Shown here: positions 1 through 8,058 of the stretch, piece by piece | How the letters are laid out: each line of letters begins with the position of its first letter | Numbering within the stretch: the first letter of the stretch is position 1 | Assembly (NCBI GenBank): GCA_036556825.1 | Contig: DATBIR010000061.1 | Coordinates: forward strand, 1-35,946 | DNA: 35,946 bases | Direction of reading: 5' to 3' | Source of the DNA: JAJKJG01 sp036556825 | GTDB lineage: Bacteria > Pseudomonadota > Alphaproteobacteria > Rhizobiales > Beijerinckiaceae | Translations under genes and position numbers: made by a program | The notes under the pieces: model-generated | Told to the model about the DNA's origin: nothing | Databases searched by the model: none | The model's input: only the letters and a program-made list of their open reading frames with translations

Positions 1-1818
1 GGGATCGTCTACGGCGACATCGGCACCAGCCCGCTTTACGCGCTCAAGGAAAGCCTGAACGCCGCGGCTGCCGGGGGGACGCCCACGCGCGAGATGGTGT
101 TCGGCGTCGTCTCCCTGATGCTCTGGGCGCTGATCATCGTGGTGACGATCAAATACGTGCTGCTGATCATGCGCGCCGACAACAACGGCGAGGGCGGCAC
201 CCCGGCGCTGATGGCCCTGCTGCAGCGGGTCATGGGTGGCCACTCGGCTCTCATCACGCTCCTCGGCATGGCCGGGGCGGCCCTGTTCTACGGCGACGCG
301 ATGATCACGCCGGCGATCTCGGTGCTCTCGGCCATCGAGGGGCTCAGGGTCGTTACGCCGGCCTTCGATCCCTTCATCCTGCCGCTGAGCCTCCTGATCC
401 TCGTCGGCCTCTTCGCCGTGCAGAGCCGCGGGACGGCGGCCGTGGCCGCCTGGTTCGGCCCGATCACGTCGGTTTGGTTTGCAGCGCTCGCCGCCGGCGG
501 CCTGCTCCATCTCCTCGACGACGCGAGCATCCTGGCGGCATTCAACCCGGTGCATGGCCTTCGCTTCCTCCTGAGCCACGGCCACATCGGCCTCCTGACG
601 CTCGGGGCCGTCTTCCTGACCGTCACGGGCGCGGAAGCGCTCTACGCGGACATGGGGCATTTCGGGCGCAGACCCATTCAGACCGCCTGGCTCGCTTTCG
701 TGCTGCCGTCGCTCGTCATCAACTATCTCGGCCAGGGCGCGCTGGTTCTCGCCCGGCCTCGGACGCTCGAAAATCCGTTCTTCCTGCTCTATCCGGAATG
801 GGCTTTGGTGCCGATGATCGGGCTCGCCACGGCGGCGACCATCATCGCCAGCCAGGCCGTCATCACCGGCGCGTATTCGATGACGCAGCAGATCATCCAG
901 CTCGGCATGCTGCCGCGCATGGAAATCCGGCGCACCTCGGAGACGGAGAAGGGCCAGGTCTACATCCCTGTCGTCAATTGGGTGCTGCTGGTCCTCGTCG
1001 TCTTCCTTGTCGTCGTGTTCAAATCCTCGAGCGCGTTCGCGTCGGCCTACGGCATCGCCGTCACCGGCACGATGGTGGTCACAACCACCATGGCCTTCTT
1101 CGTGCTATGGAAATGCTGGAAGTGGCCGCCTGCTCTCGCCACCCTCGTCATCGTCCCCTTCCTCGCAATCGATGTGACCTTCCTGTTCGCCAACATGCTC
1201 AAGATCGTCGAGGGCGGCTGGGTGCCCCTCGCGGTTGCCGCCACGCTGATGCTCGCGATGCGCACCTGGCGACGGGGGACCCGCATCCTCGCCGAGAAGA
1301 CGCGCCAGGAGGAGGTGCCCCTCGGCGAATTCATCGCCATGCTGGCCAGGAGCGCTCCGCAGCGCGTGAAGGGCACGGCCGTGTTCCTGACGGGACATCC
1401 GGGCAGCACACCGCGCGCCTTGCTGCACAACCTGAAGCACAACAAGGTGCTGCATGAACAGAACGTCGTCCTCAGCGTCGTCACGGACGACCAGCCGCGG
1501 GTCGATGACAAGGATCGTGTATCGGTCGAGCGCCTTGCGGACGGCTTCTGGCGCATGACGCTGCGCTTCGGCTTCATGGAAGCGCCGAACGTGACGAACG
1601 CACTGAGCCGAGCGCGCCCGCATGGCCTCAAGATCGATTTGATGCAGACGTCGTTCTTCCTGGCGCGGCGTGCCCTGCGCGTCGCCCCGAAGTCGCCGAT
1701 GCCGCGCTGGCAGGAGCGTTTGTTCATCGGGCTTGCCCGCTCAGCGAATGACGCGAGCCAGTATTTCGGCATTCCCGCCGGACGTGTCATCGAGGTGGGT
1801 GCGCAGGTCGCGGTCTGA
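1..1818 (+). CDS. kup: Kup-family potassium uptake transporter, 5' end cut by window
   Basis: Low-affinity K+/H+ symporter of the inner membrane (KUP/HAK/KT family). The frame is open from base 1 and the first residues read GIVYGDIGTSPLYA, the N-terminal Kup signature, so only about 20-30 residues are missing. The visible 605 residues comprise an N-terminal half with about 12 hydrophobic segments, an NNGEGGTPALMALL loop typical of the family, and a C-terminal cytoplasmic domain that ends soon after GIPAGRVIEVGAQV. An internal ATG at base 94 is not the true start. The gene stands alone: 446 non-coding bases follow. Assignment is secure; the exact paralogue (kup1/kup2) cannot be told. Confidence 0.95.
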   Translation, partial: GIVYGDIGTSPLYALKESLNAAAAGGTPTREMVFGVVSLMLWALIIVVTIKYVLLIMRADNNGEGGTPALMALLQRVMGGHSALITLLGMAGAALFYGDAMITPAISVLSAIEGLRVVTPAFDPFILPLSLLILVGLFAVQSRGTAAVAAWFGPITSVWFAALAAGGLLHLLDDASILAAFNPVHGLRFLLSHGHIGLLTLGAVFLTVTGAEALYADMGHFGRRPIQTAWLAFVLPSLVINYLGQGALVLARPRTLENPFFLLYPEWALVPMIGLATAATIIASQAVITGAYSMTQQIIQLGMLPRMEIRRTSETEKGQVYIPVVNWVLLVLVVFLVVVFKSSSAFASAYGIAVTGTMVVTTTMAFFVLWKCWKWPPALATLVIVPFLAIDVTFLFANMLKIVEGGWVPLAVAATLMLAMRTWRRGTRILAEKTRQEEVPLGEFIAMLARSAPQRVKGTAVFLTGHPGSTPRALLHNLKHNKVLHEQNVVLSVVTDDQPRVDDKDRVSVERLADGFWRMTLRFGFMEAPNVTNALSRARPHGLKIDLMQTSFFLARRALRVAPKSPMPRWQERLFIGLARSANDASQYFGIPAGRVIEVGAQVAV

Positions 1819-2264
1819 CAGCCCCACCTCGTGGCTGGTGGCCGGGCCGGCAAGACGGAGCAGCAAGAGACGAGGCTTGCCGACGAACTGACGAAGGCGC
1901 CGAGTCCGACACCCGCGTGCGCCGCTCGTGGAGGGCTGAGCCTCACGGCGCGCTGTCGGACGGAACATACCCTCCCGGCCGCATTACCGGCAGCGATTCC
2001 TCCGTGGGCCACGTGAGCTCCTACGCCCCGTGGGGAAACCTGGCCATGAACGAGCGCGAGGCGCTCAAGGTGATGGTGCGACCCTGACCATTCAAGTCAC
2101 CTCTCCGGTCACGGAAACTTGCGGTCCGCGCATCTTGCGTTTCCGCGCTGAAGGCGCAGCATGAGCGCATCAGAGCGTGAATCGGTTGGCCGTCACGCCA
2201 GCAGCTTGCTGGCGAACGGCATAACGCGCCCGGACCTCTTGGAACGCCAAGAAGGGATACGCTG
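1819..2264. other. Intergenic region between kup and iorA
   Basis: No convincing gene. The only in-frame stretch with protein-like composition ends at 2087 (MNEREALKVMVRP before a TGA) and has no ribosome site or recognisable family, so it may be a gene remnant. A perfect 8-bp dyad lies near the iorA end and is listed separately. Promoter elements for iorAB must lie here, but I cannot assign -35/-10 boxes with confidence. Confidence 0.5.
2196..2214. promoter_or_regulatory. Perfect dyad CGCCAGCA-GCT-TGCTGGCG upstream of iorA
   Basis: Eight-bp perfect inverted repeat with a 3-nt loop, about 50 bases before the iorA start. A similar CCAGCAA/TTGCTGG dyad lies in the dpaL-xdhC divergent region at 7952-7970, so it may be an operator shared by the hydroxylase genes and their maturation factor. 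It could also act as an RNA hairpin. The binding protein is unknown. Confidence 0.4.
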
Positions 2265-2723
2265 ATGACGACCTTGATTGTGAACGGGACCGAGCGCCGC
2301 TACGACGGCGATCCCGACATGCCGCTCCTCTGGTATCTGCGTGACGAGCTGGGCCTCACCGGCACCAAGTTCGGCTGCGGGGTCGCGGCCTGCGGCGCAT
2401 GCACCGTTCATCTCGACGGCACGGCCGTGCGTGCATGCCAGACGCCCATCTCGGCGGCGGAAGGCCTCACGGTCACGACCATCGAGGGTCTCTCGCCGGA
2501 CGGCAATCACCCGGTCCAGGCGGCCTGGCGCGATCTCAACGTGTCGCAATGCGGCTACTGCCAGACGGGCCAGATCATGCAGGCGGCCGCGCTGCTGAAA
2601 GAGACGCCAAACCCGACGGATGACGACATCGATACCGCCATGAGCGGCAATCTGTGTCGCTGCGGCACCTACCCGCGCATTCGCGCCGCCATCAAGCAGG
2701 CCTCCAAGGGAGCGCGCCTATGA
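2265..2723 (+). CDS. iorA: (2Fe-2S) small subunit of molybdenum hydroxylase, IorA type
   Basis: Electron-transfer subunit of a xanthine-oxidase-family hydroxylase (isoquinoline 1-oxidoreductase alpha type). At 152 residues it has the usual family length. The plant-ferredoxin-like N-domain carries C38, C43, C46 and C58 (CGVAACGACTVHLDG), and the helical C-domain carries C96, C99, C131 and C133 (CGYCQTGQ and GNLCRCGTYPRI), so both clusters are intact. The start is ATG, 9 bases after a GAAGGGA ribosome site. Its stop overlaps the iorB start (ATGA), so the two are co-translated. Electrons would pass from the Moco in IorB through the two clusters to an unknown acceptor; no FAD subunit or cytochrome subunit is adjacent. 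The natural substrate cannot be inferred, since the family also contains aldehyde oxidases. Confidence 0.93.
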   Translation: MTTLIVNGTERRYDGDPDMPLLWYLRDELGLTGTKFGCGVAACGACTVHLDGTAVRACQTPISAAEGLTVTTIEGLSPDGNHPVQAAWRDLNVSQCGYCQTGQIMQAAALLKETPNPTDDDIDTAMSGNLCRCGTYPRIRAAIKQASKGARL

Positions 2724-5014
2724 CCGAGCACGTCCTCGACCGCACGGGCGGCCTCGTCAATGTCAGCCGCCGCACCTTCCTCGCCGGCGCCGGCGTGTTC
2801 GTCCTTGCCGCAGGCCTGCCGACCGGGCTCCCCGCCCAGGAGAAGAAGTTCGGCGCCGACGGGATGCCGAACGGCTGGCGCGACGATCCCACCATCTACG
2901 TCGCGCTGTCCGAGGACGGCACCGTCACCGTGACCTGCCACCGCTCCGAGATGGGGCAGGGCGTGCGCACCTCCATCGCCATGGTGATCGCGGACGAACT
3001 CGACGCCGATTGGGCGCGCATTCGCGTCGCCCAGGCATGGGGCGATGAGGAGCGCTTCGGCAACCAGGACACGGACGGCTCGCGCAGCCTGCGCCACTGG
3101 TTCATGCCGATGCGCCGCGCGGGGGCGGCGGCGCGGACGATGCTGGAGCAGGCCGCCGCGGCGCAGTGGGGCGTCCCGGTGTCCGAGGTTCGGGCCGCCG
3201 ATCACGCCGTCACCCACGGCGCGAGCGGACGCAGCTTAAGCTACGGCGCGCTGGCCAAAGCCGCGGCGGCGCTGCCGGTGCCGGATCGCGCAACCGTGCG
3301 GCTCAAGGAGCCATCCGCCTTCCGCTACATCGGCAAGGACACGATCGGCCTCGTCGACAACCACGACATCACCACGGGCAAGGCGATCTACGGCATCGAT
3401 GCCCGGGCCGACGGCATGCTTCATGCGGTCGTCGCCCGTCCGCCCGTGTATGGCGGCAAGGTGGTGTCCTACGACGCCGCTGACGCCCTGAAGGTGCCGG
3501 GAGTCGTGAAGGTCGTCGCCATCGACGCGCCGGCGATCCCGTCCGAGTTCGAGCCGCTCGGCGGCGTCGCCGTGGTCGCGCGCAACACCTGGGCGGCCAT
3601 CAAGGGACGCGAGGCGCTGAAAATTAAGTGGGAGGACGGGCCGAACGCCGTCTATTCCTCCGATACCTATCGCGCGCGCCTCAGCGAGGCGGCGAGCAAG
3701 CCCGCCAAGGTCGTCCGCAACGAGGGCGATGTCGAGCGCGCCATGGCCGGAGCGGCCAAGCGCGTCGCGGCGGAATACTACATTCCGCATCTCGCTCAAT
3801 CGACCCTCGAGCCGCCGGCGGCGCTGGTGCGCATCGTCAATGGCGCGGCGGAGGCCTGGGCCTGCACCCAGGCGCCGCAGGCGACGCGCGGACGTCTTGC
3901 CAAGCGTCTCGGCCTGCCGGTCGAGAAGGTGAAGGTCAACGTCACGCTGCTCGGTGGCGGCTTCGGGCGGAAGTCCAAGCCCGACTTCGTCGTGGAGGCG
4001 GGCCTTTGCTCGCAGGCCATGGACGGCGCCCCGGTCAAGGTCACCTGGACGCGCGAGGACGACCTGCATCACGGCTATTATCACACGGTCTCCGTCGAGC
4101 GCCTCGAGGCGGGGCTCGACGCCTCCGGCAAGGTTGTGGCGTGGCTGCACCGCAGCGCGGCTCCGACCATCGGCTCGATCTTCGCGCCCGACCCGAAGCA
4201 CGAGCTGCCCTTCGAGCTCGGCATGGGCTTCGTCAACACGCCCTTTGCGATCCCCAACATCAGGGCCGAGAATCCGGAGGCGCCCGCGCATGTGCGGATC
4301 GGCTGGTACCGGTCGGTGTCCAACATCCCGCACGCCTTCGCCATCCAGTCTTTCGTGGCCGAGCTCGCCCATGCGGCGGGCCGCGACCCGAAGGACTATC
4401 TGCTCGAGTTGATCGGCCCGGCGCGCATCATCGACCCGACCAAGATCGGCGACGTCTGGAACCACGGCGAGGACCCGGACCGCTACCCGATCGACACCGG
4501 CCGCCTGCGCCGCGTCGTCGAGACAGCGGCGGACGGCATCGGCTGGGGCCGGACCCTGCCCAAGGGAAGCGGGCTGGGCATCGCCGGCCATTACAGCTTC
4601 GTCAGCTACATCGCCGTGGCGGCGGAGGTGGCGGTGGGTGACGGCGGGCGGCTGGCGATCCCGCGCGTCGACATCGCCATCGATTGCGGGCCGATGGTCA
4701 ATCCGGACCGGGTGCGCTCGCAGATGGAGGGCGCCGTCATCATGGGCGCCGGGCTCGCCACCTCGGCCGAGATCTCTTTCAGGAACGGGCGGGCGGAGCA
4801 GAACAACTTCGACACCTACGAGCTCACGCGCATCGATTCGGCACCGCGCGAAATCCGGGTGCATCTCCTGCCTTCGACCGACTACGGCGGGCCGCTCGGC
4901 GGCGTCGGCGAGCCGGGCCTGCCGCCGGTGGCGCCGGCCATCGCCAATGCGGTGTTCGCCGCGACCGGCAAGCGCATTCGGCAGCTGCCGATCCGCGATC
5001 AGCTGAGCACGTGA
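2720..5014 (+). CDS. iorB: Molybdopterin-binding large subunit of hydroxylase, IorB type, Tat-exported
   Basis: Catalytic subunit (764 residues) of a periplasmic Moco hydroxylase. The N-terminus has a twin-arginine signal (SRRTFLAGAG, about residues 15-24, followed by a hydrophobic stretch), so the folded IorAB complex is probably exported with IorA carried along. Moco-domain landmarks include EMGQGVRT, the GGGFGRKSKPDF loop, and near the C-terminus GGVGEPGLPP, which holds the conserved catalytic glutamate of the xanthine oxidase family. I chose the ATG at 2720, which overlaps the iorA stop, over the upstream in-frame ATG at 2654 inside iorA. XdhC, which services this enzyme class, is encoded at 8059. 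Substrate is unknown: N-heterocycle or aldehyde oxidation are both possible. Confidence 0.92.
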   Translation: MTEHVLDRTGGLVNVSRRTFLAGAGVFVLAAGLPTGLPAQEKKFGADGMPNGWRDDPTIYVALSEDGTVTVTCHRSEMGQGVRTSIAMVIADELDADWARIRVAQAWGDEERFGNQDTDGSRSLRHWFMPMRRAGAAARTMLEQAAAAQWGVPVSEVRAADHAVTHGASGRSLSYGALAKAAAALPVPDRATVRLKEPSAFRYIGKDTIGLVDNHDITTGKAIYGIDARADGMLHAVVARPPVYGGKVVSYDAADALKVPGVVKVVAIDAPAIPSEFEPLGGVAVVARNTWAAIKGREALKIKWEDGPNAVYSSDTYRARLSEAASKPAKVVRNEGDVERAMAGAAKRVAAEYYIPHLAQSTLEPPAALVRIVNGAAEAWACTQAPQATRGRLAKRLGLPVEKVKVNVTLLGGGFGRKSKPDFVVEAGLCSQAMDGAPVKVTWTREDDLHHGYYHTVSVERLEAGLDASGKVVAWLHRSAAPTIGSIFAPDPKHELPFELGMGFVNTPFAIPNIRAENPEAPAHVRIGWYRSVSNIPHAFAIQSFVAELAHAAGRDPKDYLLELIGPARIIDPTKIGDVWNHGEDPDRYPIDTGRLRRVVETAADGIGWGRTLPKGSGLGIAGHYSFVSYIAVAAEVAVGDGGRLAIPRVDIAIDCGPMVNPDRVRSQMEGAVIMGAGLATSAEISFRNGRAEQNNFDTYELTRIDSAPREIRVHLLPSTDYGGPLGGVGEPGLPPVAPAIANAVFAATGKRIRQLPIRDQLST

Positions 5015-5127
5015 GCGAAGGCTGGCCGGTGGTCCTCTCGGCGCCCTCCGGGAAGGACCCCCCGGCCGGTTTGGAACCTCACGATGCGATCACGGATTGG
5101 TCTGACATATCGACACGGAGACGCTTC

Positions 5128-5547
5128 ATGTCCTCTCGCCTGATGCCTGCGGCCGGCGCGGCGGCGTATCTGCTCCTTGCCGGCTCTTCCCTGGCGTCTC
5201 CCTGCGCCGACCGCATCCATGCGCTCGAGGCGCGCGTCAACGAGGCGGCGGAGGCGACCGCGTCGGTCTCCTCGGGAGGGCAGGGGGTCGCCGCGGCGCG
5301 CGAGAGCCAGGCGATGCAGGCCCGCAATCAGGGAGAACCGATCGCCCCTCAGACGGTGCCTCCGTTCCAGAACGAAGCCAGGGAGGCGCAAACCACCCGG
5401 CAGGCGGCCGAGGTCGGCGGTGGCGGCGACCGCGTGATGCAGGCGCGCGCGAAGCTCAACGAGGCGCGGGCCCTCGACGGACGCGGCGACAGCGCCGCCT
5501 GCCTCGACATGGTCACGCAGGCCGAACGCCAGCTCGGATCGCCGTAG
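5128..5547 (+). CDS. Small exported protein of unknown function
   Basis: 139 residues. A signal peptide (hydrophobic residues about 7-24, likely cleavage after LAS) precedes a helical, Ala/Gln/Glu-rich mature part with coiled-coil character (residues about 27-45 and 101-135) and a Pro/Gln-rich linker between. Two cysteines (C26 and C125) sit near the two ends of the mature chain and could form a disulphide. The tail (ARALDGRGDSAACLDMVTQAERQL) resembles the end of many small periplasmic proteins where a helix pair counts units of secreted proteins, but I recognise no named family. ATG at 5128 was chosen because it gives a clean signal peptide; the frame is open further upstream into iorB without a better start. 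Confidence 0.7.
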   Translation: MSSRLMPAAGAAAYLLLAGSSLASPCADRIHALEARVNEAAEATASVSSGGQGVAAARESQAMQARNQGEPIAPQTVPPFQNEAREAQTTRQAAEVGGGGDRVMQARAKLNEARALDGRGDSAACLDMVTQAERQLGSP

Positions 5548-5666
5548 AACGACTGCGGCTCATCTGGAACGGTACCCGAGGCGCCGCAGCCAAGCTCACC
5601 CATATTTGCCGCAAATCCGGGCGAGACCGGCGCGGCTCCACGCGGAGCGTAGCGAGGGACCGACTC

Positions 5667-6515
5667 GTGACAGCAGCGCAAGCGCAAGTGGTGGCCCGCC
5701 GGGATGCGGCGGGGCTCGACATCAGCCAAGACGTCGACACGCTCTACCGCGACGGCATCGTCGGCCGCAAAGCGGCCTTCCCGCGCGAATGGGCCGAGAT
5801 CATGCGCGAAGACATGATGACCGCCTTCTGGGACGCCATCCAGCGCCCGGGCGGGGCCGTCGGGCGGGGCCCACGCCGCTGGTATGTGGAGATCCATCCG
5901 CAGGCGCTTCGGGGGTTCGTTGACCTCGTCACGCATCCATGGGTGACCAGCATGTGCGCAGCGGTGCTCGGGCCACATTACGAGATCGTCGAGGTCGGCT
6001 TCGACACGCCCTTCCAGGGCGCCAGGCGCCAGCCATGGCACCGCGACTTCCCTTCGCCGCGCGAGAGCTACGAGGAGCGGCGCATCACCTCCCTGGCATT
6101 CAACCTCACGGGCGTCGACGTGACGTCCGACATGGGGCCGTTCGAGGTCGCGCCCGGCACCCAATGGGACGACGGGCGGAGCTGGAAGCACGAGATGTTC
6201 CCGGCGCCGGAGCTCTGGGGCCGCTTCGAAGAGCGGGGTGTCAGGAAATACCCGCAGATGGGCGACATCTCCTGCCGGTCCGCGCTCACCGTGCATCGCG
6301 GCACGGATCACCCCTCGCCAATTGCCCGGCCGGTGCTGGTGCTCGGAGTGGACGCGCCCGGCGCCGGCCACGCGGCGCTGCACGACCTGATGGTGACGCG
6401 CGACTATTATGAGGCCCTGCCGCAAAGCGTGCGCGACCACCTCGTCTGCCGCGTCGTCGACGAGCTCGTGCCGGTGACGCAAAAGCACGACATCGAAGGG
6501 CTCGTCATGGGCTAG
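5667..6515 (+). CDS. Phytanoyl-CoA dioxygenase (PhyH) family Fe(II)/2-oxoglutarate enzyme
   Basis: Non-haem iron dioxygenase of 282 residues, a typical length for bacterial PhyH proteins. The metal triad is visible as H125 and D127 in PWHRDF and the distal H210 in ALTVHRGTDH; R221 (IARPVLVLG) is placed to bind the 2-oxoglutarate carboxylate. Such enzymes hydroxylate small acids, amino acids or natural products. The start is GTG at 5667. It lies downstream of iorAB and converges with dpaL (44 bases between stops), so it may act on the same substrate class, for example a hydroxylated amino acid, but this is inference. Fold and cofactor use are well supported; substrate is not. Confidence 0.85.
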   Translation: MTAAQAQVVARRDAAGLDISQDVDTLYRDGIVGRKAAFPREWAEIMREDMMTAFWDAIQRPGGAVGRGPRRWYVEIHPQALRGFVDLVTHPWVTSMCAAVLGPHYEIVEVGFDTPFQGARRQPWHRDFPSPRESYEERRITSLAFNLTGVDVTSDMGPFEVAPGTQWDDGRSWKHEMFPAPELWGRFEERGVRKYPQMGDISCRSALTVHRGTDHPSPIARPVLVLGVDAPGAGHAALHDLMVTRDYYEALPQSVRDHLVCRVVDELVPVTQKHDIEGLVMG

Positions 6516-6559
6516 GCGCGTAACGCTCGCGGATTCGGAGCCGCCGCGCGACGCCTGCA

Positions 6560-7774
6560 TCACTCCGTCATGCGTCCATTTCGTGAGACGCGCGCGACAT
6601 CGCCGGGCTTGCGGCCGACGAGACGCTCGTAGAGCAGCGGATCGGTCGCCCCTTCCGTGTTGATGAGAAAGGCGCGGGCATCGGGCCCGAGTCCGATCGT
6701 CTCGCGCAGGACGGGATCCCGCGCGACCTGGATCAGGCCCGCGAGACCGGCGCCGCCGCTCTCGCCGGCGACGATGACGGGATCGCCGGGAACGGGAGAG
6801 GCGAGTCGCTTCATCACGTCGATCGCTTCGCCGTCATCGACGGTCATGAAGGCGTCGGCGGCGCGCGACAGCACGCGCCAGGCAACCAAGGACGGCTCGT
6901 AGCATTCGAGCATGGCCATCACCGTCGGCTCGCCATGCGCTATTTTGACGGGCCGCCCGGCGCGCGCGCTTTCGAACAGGCACGCGGCGCGCGCAGGGTC
7001 GACCACGACGACAAACGGACGCCCTGCGCCAAACACGAGCGCAAAATGTCCCGCGACCGCGGCGGCGATGCCGCCCACTCCCGCCTGAACGAAGACATGC
7101 GTCGGCGGTTCGGGCAGCTGCCGCAGCGCCTCGCGCAGCAGCACGGTGTAGCCTTGCATGACGAGCCGCGGGATGCGCTCGTAGCCCGGCCACGACGTAT
7201 CCGAGACGATGATCCAGTTGTTCTCGTTCGCCACGCGCGCCGCCTCAGTGACAGAATCGTCGTAAGTGCCGGCGACCCGGACCATCTTGGCGCCGAAACG
7301 GGCGATGGCCTCGACGCGCTGGTCGCTGACGCCGGCGTGGACAAAGATGACGCAGTTGGCGCCGGCGAGCCTGGCCCCTTGCGCGACCGAGCGTCCGTGA
7401 TTGCCGTCCGTCGCGCAGGCGAGCGTCAGTCCAGCGGCGACGGCCCGTATCTCGGGCGCGCGGAACTCCGACATGTCGACCCTGCGGCCGAGCCGCCGCG
7501 CCGCCTCCTCGACGACGAGGCGGACGACCGCATAGGCGCCGCCAAGGGCCTTGAAGCTGCCGAGACCGAGGCGCTGGCCTTCGTCCTTGATGTGGATGGA
7601 TGCAAGGCCGAGGGCGCCTGCCAGTCCCGCAAGCGCGACGAGCGGTGTCGGCGCGTGATCCGGGCGAAGCGCGAGGAACCGCTCCGCCTCGCTTGCCGCC
7701 ACAACGTCGAGGCACGCGGCGTCGCCGACGTCCAGCGCTTTGCCGTGATCTGCGTGCGCGTTGACGATCAGCAT
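6560..7774 (-). CDS. dpaL: Diaminopropionate ammonia-lyase (PLP fold-type II)
   Basis: Converts 2,3-diaminopropionate to pyruvate and two ammonia. At 404 residues it matches YgeX/DpaL enzymes (about 400). The PLP lysine is K75 in LGLGSFKALGGAYA, preceded by the family's IKDEGQRLG; ATDGNHGRSVA and the glycine loop VQAGVGGIAAAV complete the PLP site, and the tail FLINTEGATDP is characteristic. ATG start with GGAGAAGG ribosome site. It is transcribed away from xdhC across a 284-bp spacer with two overlapping dyads. Its presence suggests use of diaminopropionate or related non-protein amino acids as nitrogen and carbon source; a serine/threonine dehydratase-like side activity is possible. Confidence 0.9.
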   Translation of the reverse strand: MLIVNAHADHGKALDVGDAACLDVVAASEAERFLALRPDHAPTPLVALAGLAGALGLASIHIKDEGQRLGLGSFKALGGAYAVVRLVVEEAARRLGRRVDMSEFRAPEIRAVAAGLTLACATDGNHGRSVAQGARLAGANCVIFVHAGVSDQRVEAIARFGAKMVRVAGTYDDSVTEAARVANENNWIIVSDTSWPGYERIPRLVMQGYTVLLREALRQLPEPPTHVFVQAGVGGIAAAVAGHFALVFGAGRPFVVVVDPARAACLFESARAGRPVKIAHGEPTVMAMLECYEPSLVAWRVLSRAADAFMTVDDGEAIDVMKRLASPVPGDPVIVAGESGGAGLAGLIQVARDPVLRETIGLGPDARAFLINTEGATDPLLYERLVGRKPGDVARVSRNGRMTE

Positions 7775-7951
7775 GGCAGCCTTCTCCGACTAGACATACG
7801 TGGACGACCTCGACGATGTCGCCCGGAAGCGGACCGGCGTCCGCGTGAACGTGGCGCCACCGTTACGCGTCCGCCGCAGACGGAGCGGGTCCGGCGCGCA
7901 GGACGCCAAATCCGGTTGCCGAGCATGCCTGAAAACGCGAAGGGGCGGCAT

Positions 7952-7983
7952 CCAGCAATTCTTTTGCTGGCTGAGCCCAACAA
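7952..7983. promoter_or_regulatory. Overlapping dyads in the dpaL-xdhC divergent region
   Basis: CCAGCAA-TTCTT-TTGCTGG (7952-7970) is a perfect 7-bp dyad. Its right arm is also the left arm of TTGCTGG-CTGAGC-CCAACAA (7964-7983), a 6-of-7 dyad that matches a site upstream of the cytochrome oxidase gene at 13681-13700 at 16 of 20 positions. The arrangement suggests two alternative protein sites or a LysR-type operator controlling both divergent genes. No regulator is encoded in this spacer. Confidence 0.4.
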
Positions 7984-8058
7984 TATTCGATTGCGCGCTT
8001 CGATGCGAACGCGGACCATCCGGCCTTCACCCTCTGGCGAAGTGAAGATTGCGGCCGC

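Noticed and set aside
3236..4864. 542-codon minus-strand frame inside iorB
   Set aside because: Fully antisense to a well-supported enzyme, with Arg/Asp-rich shadow composition and no motifs.
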